In this document: positions 51,361-59,268 of the stretch, piece by piece
Position numbering within the stretch: position 1 is the first letter of the stretch
Layout: every line of letters starts with the position of its first letter
Source of the DNA: Arthrobacter sp. Alg241-R88
GTDB lineage: Bacteria; Actinomycetota; Actinomycetes; Actinomycetales; Micrococcaceae
DNA length: 64,000 bases
Assembly: GCF_900537115.1 (NCBI RefSeq)
Contig: NZ_UNRG01000014.1
Coordinates: forward strand, 1-64,000
Direction: 5' to 3'
Notes under the pieces: generated by a model
The model's input: only the letters and a program-made list of their open reading frames with translations
The model's database searches: none
What the model was told of the DNA's origin: nothing
Translations under genes and position numbers: made by a program

Positions 51361-51645
51361 ATGACAACGCACGTCGCAGACTGCAGCGTAACGAACTGTT
51401 CCTTTAACGACCACACCAACTGCAATGCCGCCGCCATCACCGTGGGCGGTGCCGAAAACCACGCACATTGCGCCACGTTCATTGACACCGGAATGCATGG
51501 CGGATTGCCCAAGGTGCTGGCCGACGTCGGAGCCTGCCAGCGCTCCGAATGTGTCCACAACGACCACCTGATGTGCAAGGCAGCTGAAGTGCACGTTGGG
51601 CCGGGGGCCGACAACGCCGACTGCCTTACCTATTCACACGCCTAG
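51361..51645 (+). CDS. DUF1540-domain Cys-rich protein
   Basis: A 94-residue protein with two similar Cys/His modules, DCSVTNCSFNDHTNCNAAA and ACQRSECVHNDHLMCKAAE, each followed by a GAENHAHC- or GADNADC-like Cys. This is the DUF1540 pattern, thought to bind metal. An ideal AGGAGG lies 7 bases before the ATG. It is monocistronic, with a terminator-like hairpin at 51675-51706. Function unknown; small metal-binding or stress proteins are the usual suggestion. Confidence 0.92.
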   Translation: MTTHVADCSVTNCSFNDHTNCNAAAITVGGAENHAHCATFIDTGMHGGLPKVLADVGACQRSECVHNDHLMCKAAEVHVGPGADNADCLTYSHA

Positions 51646-51674
51646 CAAACCCGTTCCGCCGCCGGCGGGAGTGG

Positions 51675-51706
51675 GGGCCTCCGTCCGGAACACCGGGTGG
51701 GGGCCC
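51675..51706 (+). terminator. terminator after the DUF1540 gene
   Basis: GGGCCTCCGTCCGG / CCGGGTGGGGGCCC stem (with G-U pairs) around AACA, followed by TCTTT, 30 bases after the stop. Confidence 0.75.
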
Positions 51707-51891
51707 TCTTTGCGTGGAGCCGCACGCAGGCCGGCTGCGCCGCGGACCGCAGCCGCAACATGTCGTTTGGCGCTGGCCGCCAGCCGTTTGGCGCAGGGCT
51801 TTCCATAAGCGGCAAAATCCAGCGCGATACGCACCGGTCGTTGGTAGGGTGCCTGTCAGCAGAAGCGAAAAAAGAATCTCAAGGAGGAGAC

Positions 51892-54186
51892 ATGGCCGAA
51901 ACGCCTGATCGACGGAGCGCAGCCCGGGGCGAAGGTGCGGTTGCCACCGACACCGATCTGCCTCCCTCGGCCCTGGATGAAAAGGTCCGCGAGGCGGAAG
52001 ACAAAAAATGGACGCCGGGGAAGATCGCCCTGTGGGCCGCGATTGCCCTGCTGGGCGGCGTGGCATGGTTCATGCTCGCGATCATCCGCGGCGAAACGGT
52101 CAACGCCATCTGGTTCGTGTTTGCTTCGGTCTGCACCTACCTGATCGGCTACCGCTTCTATTCCAAGGTCATCGAGCGCTACATCACCCGGCCCGATGAC
52201 CGGCGGGCCACCCCCGCCGAGTACAAGGCGGACGGCAAGGACTACGTCCGCACGGACCGCAATGTCCTGTTCGGCCACCACTTCGCCGCCATCGCAGGAG
52301 CCGGTCCGCTGGTCGGACCCGTCATTGCAGCCCAAATGGGGTACCTGCCCGGCACTATCTGGATCATCATCGGCGTCGTCCTGGCTGGTGCAGTGCAGGA
52401 CTACCTGGTCATGTTCTTCTCGATGCGGCGCGGCGGGCGCTCCCTGGGACAGATGGCCCGGGAGGAGCTCGGTGTCATCGGCGGCACCGCAGCCCTGATC
52501 GCCACCCTCCTGATCATGGTCATCATTGTGGCCATCCTGGCCCTGGTTGTGGTCAACGCCCTTGGTGAAAGCCCGTGGGGCGTCTTCTCCGTTGGCATGA
52601 CCATCCCCATCGCCCTGTTCATGGGCGTCTACCTCCGATACCTGCGGCCCGGCAAGATTATGGAAGTCTCCCTGATCGGCTTTGTCCTGCTGATGGCGGC
52701 GATCATCGGTGGCGGCATTGTTGCAGAGACCCCCTGGGGCGCCGACATCTTCACGCTGGATAAGGTGACCATCGCCTGGGGACTCATCATCTACGGCTTC
52801 ATCGCAGCCATCCTGCCGGTGTGGCTGCTCCTGGCCCCCCGGGACTACCTGTCCACGTTTATGAAGATCGGCGTGATCGTGATGCTCGCGCTCGCCATCA
52901 TCGTGGTGCGCCCCGAGATCACCGTCCCGGCCTTCAGCGAGTTCGCCAGCAGGGACAACGGCCCGGTCTTCCCCGGCGCACTGTTCCCCTTCCTGTTCGT
53001 CACCATCGCCTGCGGCGCCCTTTCCGGGTTCCACGCCCTGATTTCCTCCGGCACCACACCGAAGCTCGTCGAAAAGGAACGGCAGACGCGGTTCATTGGC
53101 TACGGCGGAATGCTGATGGAGTCGTTCGTGGCCATCATGGCTTTGGTCGCTGCAATCTCCATCGACCGCGGCCTCTATTTCGCCATGAACTCTCCTGTCG
53201 CCCTCACCGGCGGAACTGTTGAGACAGCCGCCACCTGGGTCAACAGCCTGGGCCTTGCCGGCGTCAACATCACGCCGGACTTCCTCGCGCAGACCGCCGC
53301 GAACGTTGGTGAGGAAAGCATTGTCTCGCGCACCGGCGGTGCCCCAACCCTCGCCGTCGGCCTCGCACACATCATGCAGCAGTTCATCGGCGGCACGGCC
53401 ATGATGGCGTTCTGGTACCACTTCGCCATCATGTTCGAGGCCCTCTTCATCCTCACGGCAGTGGACGCCGGCACCCGCGTGGCCCGGTTCATGCTGCAGG
53501 ACTCCATTGGCAACTTTGTTCCCAAGTTCAAGGAAGCATCCTGGCGGCCCGGCGCGTGGCTTTGCACGGCCATCATGGTGGGCGCCTGGGGCGCCGTGCT
53601 GCTCATGGGCGTGACCGATCCGCTCGGCGGCATCAACACGCTGTTCCCGTTGTTCGGCATCGCCAACCAGCTGCTGGCGGCCATCGCCTTGTCCGTCTGC
53701 CTGGCCATCGTCGCCAAGCAAGGAACCTTCAAGTACCTGTGGATCGTGGCGCTGCCCCTGGCCTTCGCCGCGGTGGTCACCATCACGGCGAGCTACCAGA
53801 AGATCTTTTCGTCCACCCCGGCAGTGGGCTACTTCGCCAACAACGCAGCCTTCAGCAAGGCACTGGCGGAAGGGAAGACGGAGTTCGGCACCGCGAAGTC
53901 CGTGGCAGCGATGGAGGCCGTGGTGCGCAATACCGCCATCCAGGGCTGGCTGTCGGTGATCTTCGTGGTGCTGAGCATCATCGTGATCGCGACGGCGTTG
54001 CTCGCCACAGTCAGGGCGTTCCGCAACCGGACGGATGCCACAGCCGCCAGGGGCAATGAGGACCCCGCCAGGCCTTCGCGCGTCTTCGCACCGGCCGGGC
54101 TCATTCCGACGCCGGCCGAGCGGGAATTGATGGCTGAGTGGGACAAGGTTCCGGCCGAGCTGAGGTTCGAGAGGGCCGGCCACTGA
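51892..54186 (+). CDS. cstA: CstA-family carbon starvation protein (pyruvate/peptide transporter)
   Basis: A 764-residue integral-membrane transporter with about 16-18 helices. Family landmarks include RTDRNVLFGHHFAAIAGAGP, then LVGPVIAAQMGYLPG and LSGFHALISSGTTPKLV. CstA proteins import pyruvate or peptides under carbon limitation. I chose the ATG at 51892 because AAGGAGGAG lies 5 bases upstream. The stop overlaps the ybdD start (TGATG), the standard cstA-ybdD pairing. A cytosolic N-terminal ~45 residues is charged. Confidence 0.95.
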   Translation: MAETPDRRSAARGEGAVATDTDLPPSALDEKVREAEDKKWTPGKIALWAAIALLGGVAWFMLAIIRGETVNAIWFVFASVCTYLIGYRFYSKVIERYITRPDDRRATPAEYKADGKDYVRTDRNVLFGHHFAAIAGAGPLVGPVIAAQMGYLPGTIWIIIGVVLAGAVQDYLVMFFSMRRGGRSLGQMAREELGVIGGTAALIATLLIMVIIVAILALVVVNALGESPWGVFSVGMTIPIALFMGVYLRYLRPGKIMEVSLIGFVLLMAAIIGGGIVAETPWGADIFTLDKVTIAWGLIIYGFIAAILPVWLLLAPRDYLSTFMKIGVIVMLALAIIVVRPEITVPAFSEFASRDNGPVFPGALFPFLFVTIACGALSGFHALISSGTTPKLVEKERQTRFIGYGGMLMESFVAIMALVAAISIDRGLYFAMNSPVALTGGTVETAATWVNSLGLAGVNITPDFLAQTAANVGEESIVSRTGGAPTLAVGLAHIMQQFIGGTAMMAFWYHFAIMFEALFILTAVDAGTRVARFMLQDSIGNFVPKFKEASWRPGAWLCTAIMVGAWGAVLLMGVTDPLGGINTLFPLFGIANQLLAAIALSVCLAIVAKQGTFKYLWIVALPLAFAAVVTITASYQKIFSSTPAVGYFANNAAFSKALAEGKTEFGTAKSVAAMEAVVRNTAIQGWLSVIFVVLSIIVIATALLATVRAFRNRTDATAARGNEDPARPSRVFAPAGLIPTPAERELMAEWDKVPAELRFERAGH

Positions 54187-54389
54187 TGAGCTCCGGACTC
54201 GCCGCGGTTGCCAAAGGCTTCCAAGGGTTTGCGCGCTATTTTGGCGGCGTGCTGGGGGCGGATGCGTACGCGAAGTACCTGGAGCATCACCGGGCTGCAG
54301 GCCATAGCGCTCCGCCCCTCAGTGAGCGTGAGTTCTGGCGGGACCGGACGGACCGCCAGGACTCCAATCCCCAGGGTCGGTGCTGCTGA
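54186..54389 (+). CDS. ybdD: YbdD/YjiX-family (DUF466) small protein
   Basis: A 67-residue partner of CstA. YLEHHRAAGHSAPPLSEREF and FWRDR are the conserved motif of the family (YExHhxxxHPxxPxxtxxEFyR). Overlaps the cstA stop by TGATG, so translation is coupled. YbdD homologues are needed for CstA-type pyruvate uptake in enterobacteria; the same role is inferred. Confidence 0.93.
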   Translation: MSSGLAAVAKGFQGFARYFGGVLGADAYAKYLEHHRAAGHSAPPLSEREFWRDRTDRQDSNPQGRCC

Positions 54390-54467
54390 TTTAGCCTGCA
54401 GCGGACAAACCCTCGGCGGGCTTCCTGGAGTGGACTCCGGGCGGATCGCTCATGAGAGTATGAACGC

Positions 54468-55097
54468 ATGAGCGATCCGAAAGACACTCAGGCACCTGAG
54501 GACCTCCCGGTAGAGGGCACCACCATCGACGACGGGCTTCCGGCCCCTGCGCCGGCTGCCCCGGACAACGGCGGCAAGCCCAAAGGCAGCAACCTGCAGG
54601 ATTTGGTGGACGAACCAGCCAAGGTGATGCGGATCGGAACCATGATCAGGCAGCTGCTGGAAGAGGTGAAGTCCGCCCCGCTGGACGACGCCGCCCGAGG
54701 CCGGCTCGCCGAAATCCACGAGCGTTCCATCAAAGAGCTGGAGGATGGGCTTGCCCCTGAACTGGTGGAGGAACTGGACCGGATCAGCCTCCCCTTTTCG
54801 GATGAGGCCACGCCCTCCGACGCTGAACTGCGTATAGCCCAGGCCCAGCTGGTGGGTTGGCTGGAGGGCTTGTTCCACGGCATCCAGACGGCCATTGCTG
54901 CCCAGCACGCCGCCCGCGAGCACGCGGCCGCGCAGCTGCAGCTCCGCCAGCTTCCTCCCGGCACGGTGATCGCGCCCGGCGTCGTTATTGGGGAAAACGG
55001 AGAGCCCCAGCGTGCGTCGGCCGGCCACCGCGCGGGGGCTCCGGCCCGTCCAGGGCAGCCCAATGATCCGGACCACGGTCCGGGACAGTACCTCTAG
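54468..55097 (+). CDS. bpa: bacterial proteasome activator Bpa (PafE)
   Basis: A 209-residue DUF2587 protein. A disordered Pro-rich N-terminus precedes the helical core LVDEPAKVMRIGTMIRQLLEE, with SIKELEDGLAPELVEELDR and LVGWLEGLFHGIQTAIAAQ. The C-terminus is GQYL, the tail that docks into the 20S proteasome and opens its gate without ATP. Bpa rings recruit unfolded proteins such as HspR in mycobacteria. The core proteasome genes are not in this window. Confidence 0.95.
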   Translation: MSDPKDTQAPEDLPVEGTTIDDGLPAPAPAAPDNGGKPKGSNLQDLVDEPAKVMRIGTMIRQLLEEVKSAPLDDAARGRLAEIHERSIKELEDGLAPELVEELDRISLPFSDEATPSDAELRIAQAQLVGWLEGLFHGIQTAIAAQHAAREHAAAQLQLRQLPPGTVIAPGVVIGENGEPQRASAGHRAGAPARPGQPNDPDHGPGQYL

Positions 55098-55102
55098 GGT
55101 CA

Positions 55103-55579
55103 TTGGGCTTTTTCAGCGCCGCCAGGCAGGGGCGCAAGGACGATGCGGAACTTGGGAAGGGATTGTGGCGCCGGGCCCACGACCGTTTCCACCGGGGGCT
55201 GGACCGATTCCACCAGGTCCTCGAAGGGGTTGAGGACGACCAGCTCTATGGGGAACTGGTGGACATCGCCAACGAGCTGGCCGCGCTGTTGGACCGCGTC
55301 CGGGCGGTCTGTGTGGAAGCACAGCAACGGTCGCCGAGTGAGGGCCTGGACATCCCGGTTGCCCTCGCACCCGTCCACCGCTCGCTGTCCAAGGCGGGCA
55401 ACTCCCTTGCCACCACCGCCGAAGCCGCTGCGATGCTGCGCCTCGCCGTAGGCCCCGTCCCCATAGGAGCAGCCTCCGTGCGGCGCCGTGCGGAGGCTGT
55501 CTTCCAGCAGGTGGCCGACGCCGAAAGGCAACTGCGGGAGGAAAGACTGGGCTCCCGCCAGAAAGATATTCCTGGTTAA
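55103..55579 (+). CDS. hypothetical helical protein downstream of bpa
   Basis: A 158-residue, mainly helical, charged protein (MGFFSAARQGRKDDAELGKG at the start). It has no membrane segment; RAHDRFHRGLDRFHQVLEGV and LVDIANELAALLDRVRAVC are the central helices. Begins with TTG 3 bases after the bpa stop, so it is probably co-translated with bpa. I do not recognise a family. Position suggests a link to the proteasome activator, which is inference. Confidence 0.75.
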   Translation: MGFFSAARQGRKDDAELGKGLWRRAHDRFHRGLDRFHQVLEGVEDDQLYGELVDIANELAALLDRVRAVCVEAQQRSPSEGLDIPVALAPVHRSLSKAGNSLATTAEAAAMLRLAVGPVPIGAASVRRRAEAVFQQVADAERQLREERLGSRQKDIPG

Positions 55580-55642
55580 GCGTGTGGCTTAGTCCGCGCC
55601 AATCGTCCTGTTAAGGGCAGCGGATTTGGCAAGATATAAAGC

Positions 55643-56488
55643 ATGACTTTTTCACCGACACTGACTTTCAACGACGGTAACCAGATCCCCCAGCTCGGCT
55701 ATGGCGTATGGCAGGTCGAGGACGGAGTGGCGGAAAAGGTTGTCCGCCAGGCCTTCGAGGCGGGCTACCGCCACATCGACACCGCCAAGATTTACGGCAA
55801 TGAGGCGGGAGTTGGCCGGGCCATTGCCAGCTCGGGCCTGTCGCCGGAGCAGCTGTTCATCACCACCAAACTCTGGAACTCAGACCAGGGCTACGAGTCC
55901 ACCCTCGCCGCTTTCGAGGACTCGATGGACCGGCTGGGCCTCGAGACCCTGGACCTTTACCTGATCCACTGGATGACGCCCAAGCGGGACAAGTACGTGG
56001 ATACGTGGAAGGCCCTGATTGAGCTGCAGAAGCGCGGACGGGTCAAATCGATTGGTGTTTCGAACTTCACCGTCGAAGGGCTGGAGCGGATCATTGATGA
56101 AACCGGCGTGGTCCCGGCTATCCACCAGATCGAGCTCCACCCGTACTTCAGCCAGCGCGAACTGCGCGAGTTCGGCGCATCCAAGGGGATCCTGACCCAG
56201 GCCTGGTCTCCGCTGGGCCAGGGCGGCGAACTCCTCGAGGATTCAACCGTAGCCTCCATCGCTGCCAAGCACGGTGCCACGCCTGCACAGGTGGTTATCG
56301 CCTGGCACCTCGCTATCGGCAACGTGGTCATTCCCAAGTCCGTCACCGAATCCCGGATCCGCGAGAACTTCGCGGCGCTGGATGTTTCCCTGGACGCTGA
56401 CGACATCGAGGCCATCAACGCACTGGACCGCAGCGCTAAGGGCGAAGGCCGTATCGGAGCCGATCCTGCGGTTGCCGACTTCGCTTAA
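55643..56488 (+). CDS. aldo/keto reductase (AKR5-like, 2,5-diketogluconate reductase type)
   Basis: A 281-residue NADPH-dependent reductase. Catalytic tetrad is visible: Asp and Tyr in HIDTAKIYGNEAGVG, Lys in FITTKLWNSDQG and His in LYLIHWMTP. The NADPH site has VIPKSVTESRIREN. Ends with a strong hairpin at 56522-56560. Substrate is uncertain: methylglyoxal, diketogluconate and other carbonyls are possible. Confidence 0.93.
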   Translation: MTFSPTLTFNDGNQIPQLGYGVWQVEDGVAEKVVRQAFEAGYRHIDTAKIYGNEAGVGRAIASSGLSPEQLFITTKLWNSDQGYESTLAAFEDSMDRLGLETLDLYLIHWMTPKRDKYVDTWKALIELQKRGRVKSIGVSNFTVEGLERIIDETGVVPAIHQIELHPYFSQRELREFGASKGILTQAWSPLGQGGELLEDSTVASIAAKHGATPAQVVIAWHLAIGNVVIPKSVTESRIRENFAALDVSLDADDIEAINALDRSAKGEGRIGADPAVADFA

Positions 56489-56521
56489 GCTAAGCCGCAC
56501 GCAGGCCTAAGCCGGACCGTT

Positions 56522-56560
56522 GACCCGCGTTTCCTGGGTATTCCCCAGGAAACGCGGGTC
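56522..56560 (+). terminator. terminator between AKR and the convergent small gene
   Basis: Perfect 17-base stem GACCCGCGTTTCCTGGG / CCCAGGAAACGCGGGTC with 5-base loop, 33 bases after the AKR stop. No strong T run; likely bidirectional for the convergent genes. Confidence 0.8.
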
Positions 56561-56597
56561 GCTGCTTTAAGCGGCCTGGACTTTCGCCGGCCTCGAC

Positions 56598-56783
56598 TCA
56601 GGCGGCAATACGCTCGTGCTGGACCGGGACCGCGTCCACGACGGCCCAGCTGTCTTCGCCGGCACAGTGCCGGCTGGCGAACCGCTCGGCTTCCGCCAAG
56701 GTGTCAAAGACTTCAGCGCGTGCGCGGCCACAGTCGGCATCGAAGTAGGTGACGTGAAATTCCTGTACAAGTTGGTTTTCCAT
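56598..56783 (-). CDS. small hypothetical protein
   Basis: A 61-residue protein MENQLVQEFHVTYFDADCG ... ERIAA, acidic, with one Cys pair and no membrane segment. The ATG at 56783 begins a compact beta-alpha-beta-looking peptide; a longer start at 56798 is possible. No family recognised. It lies 38 bases downstream of the coiled-coil gene on the same strand. Confidence 0.55.
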   Translation of the reverse strand: MENQLVQEFHVTYFDADCGRARAEVFDTLAEAERFASRHCAGEDSWAVVDAVPVQHERIAA

Positions 56784-56821
56784 AAATCCAGTGTGCAACC
56801 GGGGTCTGACATTCCTCGGAA

Positions 56822-57802
56822 TCAGCCCCGCGTGTTGTCCAGGCGGAGGACCCGTTCCTGCGCGAGCATCGCCGTCCGCTCCGCTTTGTCCGCGGCCCGC
56901 GCGGCCTGTTTAGCCTCAGCAGTTGTGCTTGCCAGCCTCTTGCGGGACTGCTCCAGCCGGTCCTCGGCCGCTCTAAGGCGGGCCCGAAGATCCGCTATCT
57001 CCTGTTGCAGCTCAGCAATTTCAGTCCGTGTTTCGTCCGCCTGGTCCTGCAGGTCCCGGGCGAGCTGCGCTGTCTCTGCTTCTGCCGCCTGTGCTTCGGC
57101 CAGGGCGGCTTTGGCTTTCTCCAAGGCGGGTGGTGACGTTGGCCGCGGTGTCTGCCGGACTGCCTCAAGCCGCGGCTTGTCCGGCTTGGGCCGGGTGGTG
57201 CCGGCCGCCGTCGTACTCCTTGCCTGTTCCTTCCGGGTGGGCGCCTTAGGCGGAGCGGGAGCTGCCTTGGGTGCGGGCAGGGCGGCAGGAACCGCCACCG
57301 AGCCCTCAAGCTCCACGGCATTAACGCCGTCGGCCGAGAGTGTCTTCAGGAGCCTTCCGCTCTGGACAGCAGCAGCTGCGCCTTCATCCGCCGTGAGGGC
57401 CCGCAAAGTCTCCTCGATGTCCGTCGCCATGGCATCGCTGATGGCCCGGCCCTGCTGCTGGGCCACTGAGCGGGCGGTATCGACGGCGGCGGCCAGCATG
57501 GTCCGGCGCTCACGTCCCAGCTCCCGAAGTGCCGCAGCGTCCAGCGACGCCTGTGCACCGCGCATCCTGCCGCCAAGATTCGCCAGTTCGGCGAGGACAT
57601 CCGGTTGGTGCAGGGCCAGCATGTTCACCGCCCAGGCGGCAACCGAGGGCTTTGGCAGCCCGCGCACAGCTGCTCCAAGTTCCTTGTCCGAGCCGGCAGC
57701 TTCCTTCGCGGCCGCGGCGCGTGCTGACACAAAATCTTCCATCGGCTTGGCATAGAGCTCGTTCGCGATCTCTGCCAGGGCCTCGTCTTCCATGGACGCC
57801 AT
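56822..57802 (-). CDS. hypothetical coiled-coil protein
   Basis: A 326-residue protein. The first ~150 residues are a helical domain (MEDFVSARAAAAKEA, LPKPSVAAWAVNMLALHQPD) that I do not recognise. Then comes a Pro/Ala/Lys-rich linker (about 175-230), and a long Glu/Gln/Arg/Ala coiled coil to the end (ADETRTEIAELQQEIADLRA). No signal or membrane helix. I chose the ATG at 57802 over a GTG at 57850; a Met three codons in is also possible. Perhaps a DNA- or cytoskeleton-associated protein, not assigned. Confidence 0.7.
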   Translation of the reverse strand: MASMEDEALAEIANELYAKPMEDFVSARAAAAKEAAGSDKELGAAVRGLPKPSVAAWAVNMLALHQPDVLAELANLGGRMRGAQASLDAAALRELGRERRTMLAAAVDTARSVAQQQGRAISDAMATDIEETLRALTADEGAAAAVQSGRLLKTLSADGVNAVELEGSVAVPAALPAPKAAPAPPKAPTRKEQARSTTAAGTTRPKPDKPRLEAVRQTPRPTSPPALEKAKAALAEAQAAEAETAQLARDLQDQADETRTEIAELQQEIADLRARLRAAEDRLEQSRKRLASTTAEAKQAARAADKAERTAMLAQERVLRLDNTRG

Positions 57803-57859
57803 CTTAGGCAGGTCGGGCAAAGCTGGCTGGTCCGGAACCCGCAGTACCACGCGCTTTTG

Positions 57860-58546
57860 CTAGTTGTCGTTCTGCCGGCGAACCATTTCGGTGATCCAAA
57901 TTGGCGCAAACGGCGACGTGCAGCCCGGAGGAGTTGGGTAGTCCTTCAGCACTTCAAGGCGCTGGCCAATAGAAATGGCCCGATCCCTGTGCTCGGCGTG
58001 CCCGATCCCTATTTGGGCCAGGCAAGTGTTCATCGCCCACTGCAGGCGATCCGGCGCACTTTTCATCTCGGCCTCGATGACGTCCAGCAGTCCGGCCAGT
58101 TCGAGGCCTTCGGGCTGCTTCGCCACCCGTTCGGATGTCAATGCCCAGCCGGCGCTGGCGACCAGGGGATCGGGGTCGGCGAACCAGGCCAGCCGCAATT
58201 CTTCTGATTGTGGGTTCTTTTTCACCACGTAGTTCACGAGCCAGTCCTGCACCTTGGGTGTGCGGGCCTCGCGAAGCATCGTGTCCAACTCGTCGCGCCC
58301 GAACGCCTTGGGGCGGCAAATCAGGAGGGCCAACAGCCTGGCAGCGGTGTCGCCGGTGTCCCAGAGCTCACGGGCGAGTTCCTGCTGCGTCTTCAGCCGT
58401 TTCGCGATGGCCCGCAGTTTGCCGAGGTTTACACCGTGGTCGTCGCCGTGTTTTTCGTTGATCTCGCGCGCCCGCGGGTCCTCAAGGTCCGCAAGCTCGG
58501 CCATCAGCTCGGGCATGCTCGTCCCGGTCAATGCAGTTCCGGCCAT
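57860..58546 (-). CDS. DNA alkylation repair (AlkD-like) HEAT-repeat protein
   Basis: A 228-residue, all-helical protein resembling the AlkC/AlkD glycosylase family: LRAIAKRLKTQQELARELWD, then DTAARLLALLICRPKAFGRD, and WLVNYVVKKNPQSEELRLAW, arranged as HEAT-like pairs. AlkD excises N3- and N7-alkylated bases without base flipping. I chose the ATG at 58546 because GAGAGGGG lies 8 bases upstream. The active-site residues cannot be verified by eye, so repair activity is a family-based inference. Confidence 0.7.
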   Translation of the reverse strand: MAGTALTGTSMPELMAELADLEDPRAREINEKHGDDHGVNLGKLRAIAKRLKTQQELARELWDTGDTAARLLALLICRPKAFGRDELDTMLREARTPKVQDWLVNYVVKKNPQSEELRLAWFADPDPLVASAGWALTSERVAKQPEGLELAGLLDVIEAEMKSAPDRLQWAMNTCLAQIGIGHAEHRDRAISIGQRLEVLKDYPTPPGCTSPFAPIWITEMVRRQNDN

Positions 58547-59268
58547 CACAGTCCCCTCTCCGTCGCGTGCAAACTTCAGCCTACGATGAAGCAGTGGATC
58601 AGTACACGCCAGCCCCCGCCCATGCGGGAGCAGGGGCTTTAGAGCCGACGCTGCAACCAGGTGGCGACCCGCCAGGGAAAGTGCAGACTGGGCGCAGGGC
58701 CGGGCACGTACGGGGGACGAAGCGCGTTCCACGGTGAACGCGGATGGCCGGCAGCAGCCGTGGCCGGCATGCTGCCGTACCCATAAGACTAGGTGCCGGT
58801 GACGGGCTATTCATCAGTAGGAAGTACTCGACTTTTGGATTTTTCAACTACGCGCGGGATTCCCGCGGCCTCACCGTTCTGTTCATCACCATGACATCGC
58901 CCGGCCTGCTACAACGCGTCAGGTGATGGTGATGGCTGGCGCCTTTTGACCGGTTGCAAGACATCAATTAGTTAAGGTCACAAATAACGCACAACAGAAC
59001 CCCCTATATCTGTGTTCGTGGAATGCACAACAAAACCCCCTATACCTGTGTTGGTGGAATGCCGGAAAACCCCATATGCCTAAAAATCGAATTAAGCGGG
59101 AACCCTATACCTAAACAATGGGCGGCAAGATAATCCCGCTACTTACGGAGAGCGGATAAACCGTGCGGAGAAAAGGAAGTACCAGCTACTCGTGACACTT
59201 CCTGGGGCGAACCATACGCTCGCTGATACCGCAAGGACTTCCACTGACCTAGATCCGAGGGCACTGTT
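58547..59268. other. 722-bp gap with AT-rich repeats upstream of the secreted protein
   Basis: No convincing gene. From about 58930 the sequence is clearly less GC-rich than the surroundings, and it holds two 36-bp tandem repeats plus degenerate partial copies of AACCCC-TATACCT at about 59066-59115. This marks a probable horizontally acquired segment that also includes the downstream secreted protein. Confidence 0.6.
58989..59060 (+). repeat. 36-bp tandem repeat, two copies
   Basis: Copies at 58989-59024 and 59025-59060 share GCACAACA, AACCCCCTATA, CTGTGTT and GTGGAAT, differing at three positions. Fragments of the AACCCC-TATACCT part recur downstream to about 59115. Located about 210-280 bases before the secreted-protein start; either operators or remnants of a mobile element. 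Confidence 0.8.

Noticed and set aside
51856..54183. 775-codon open frame antisense to cstA
   Set aside because: Shadow of a high-GC gene; composition is Asp/Gly/His/Arg-rich without motifs, while the plus-strand frame is a clear CstA.
58744..58926. 60-codon frame in the gap before the secreted protein
   Set aside because: No ribosome site, no family resemblance, spans a change in base composition; not supported as a gene.
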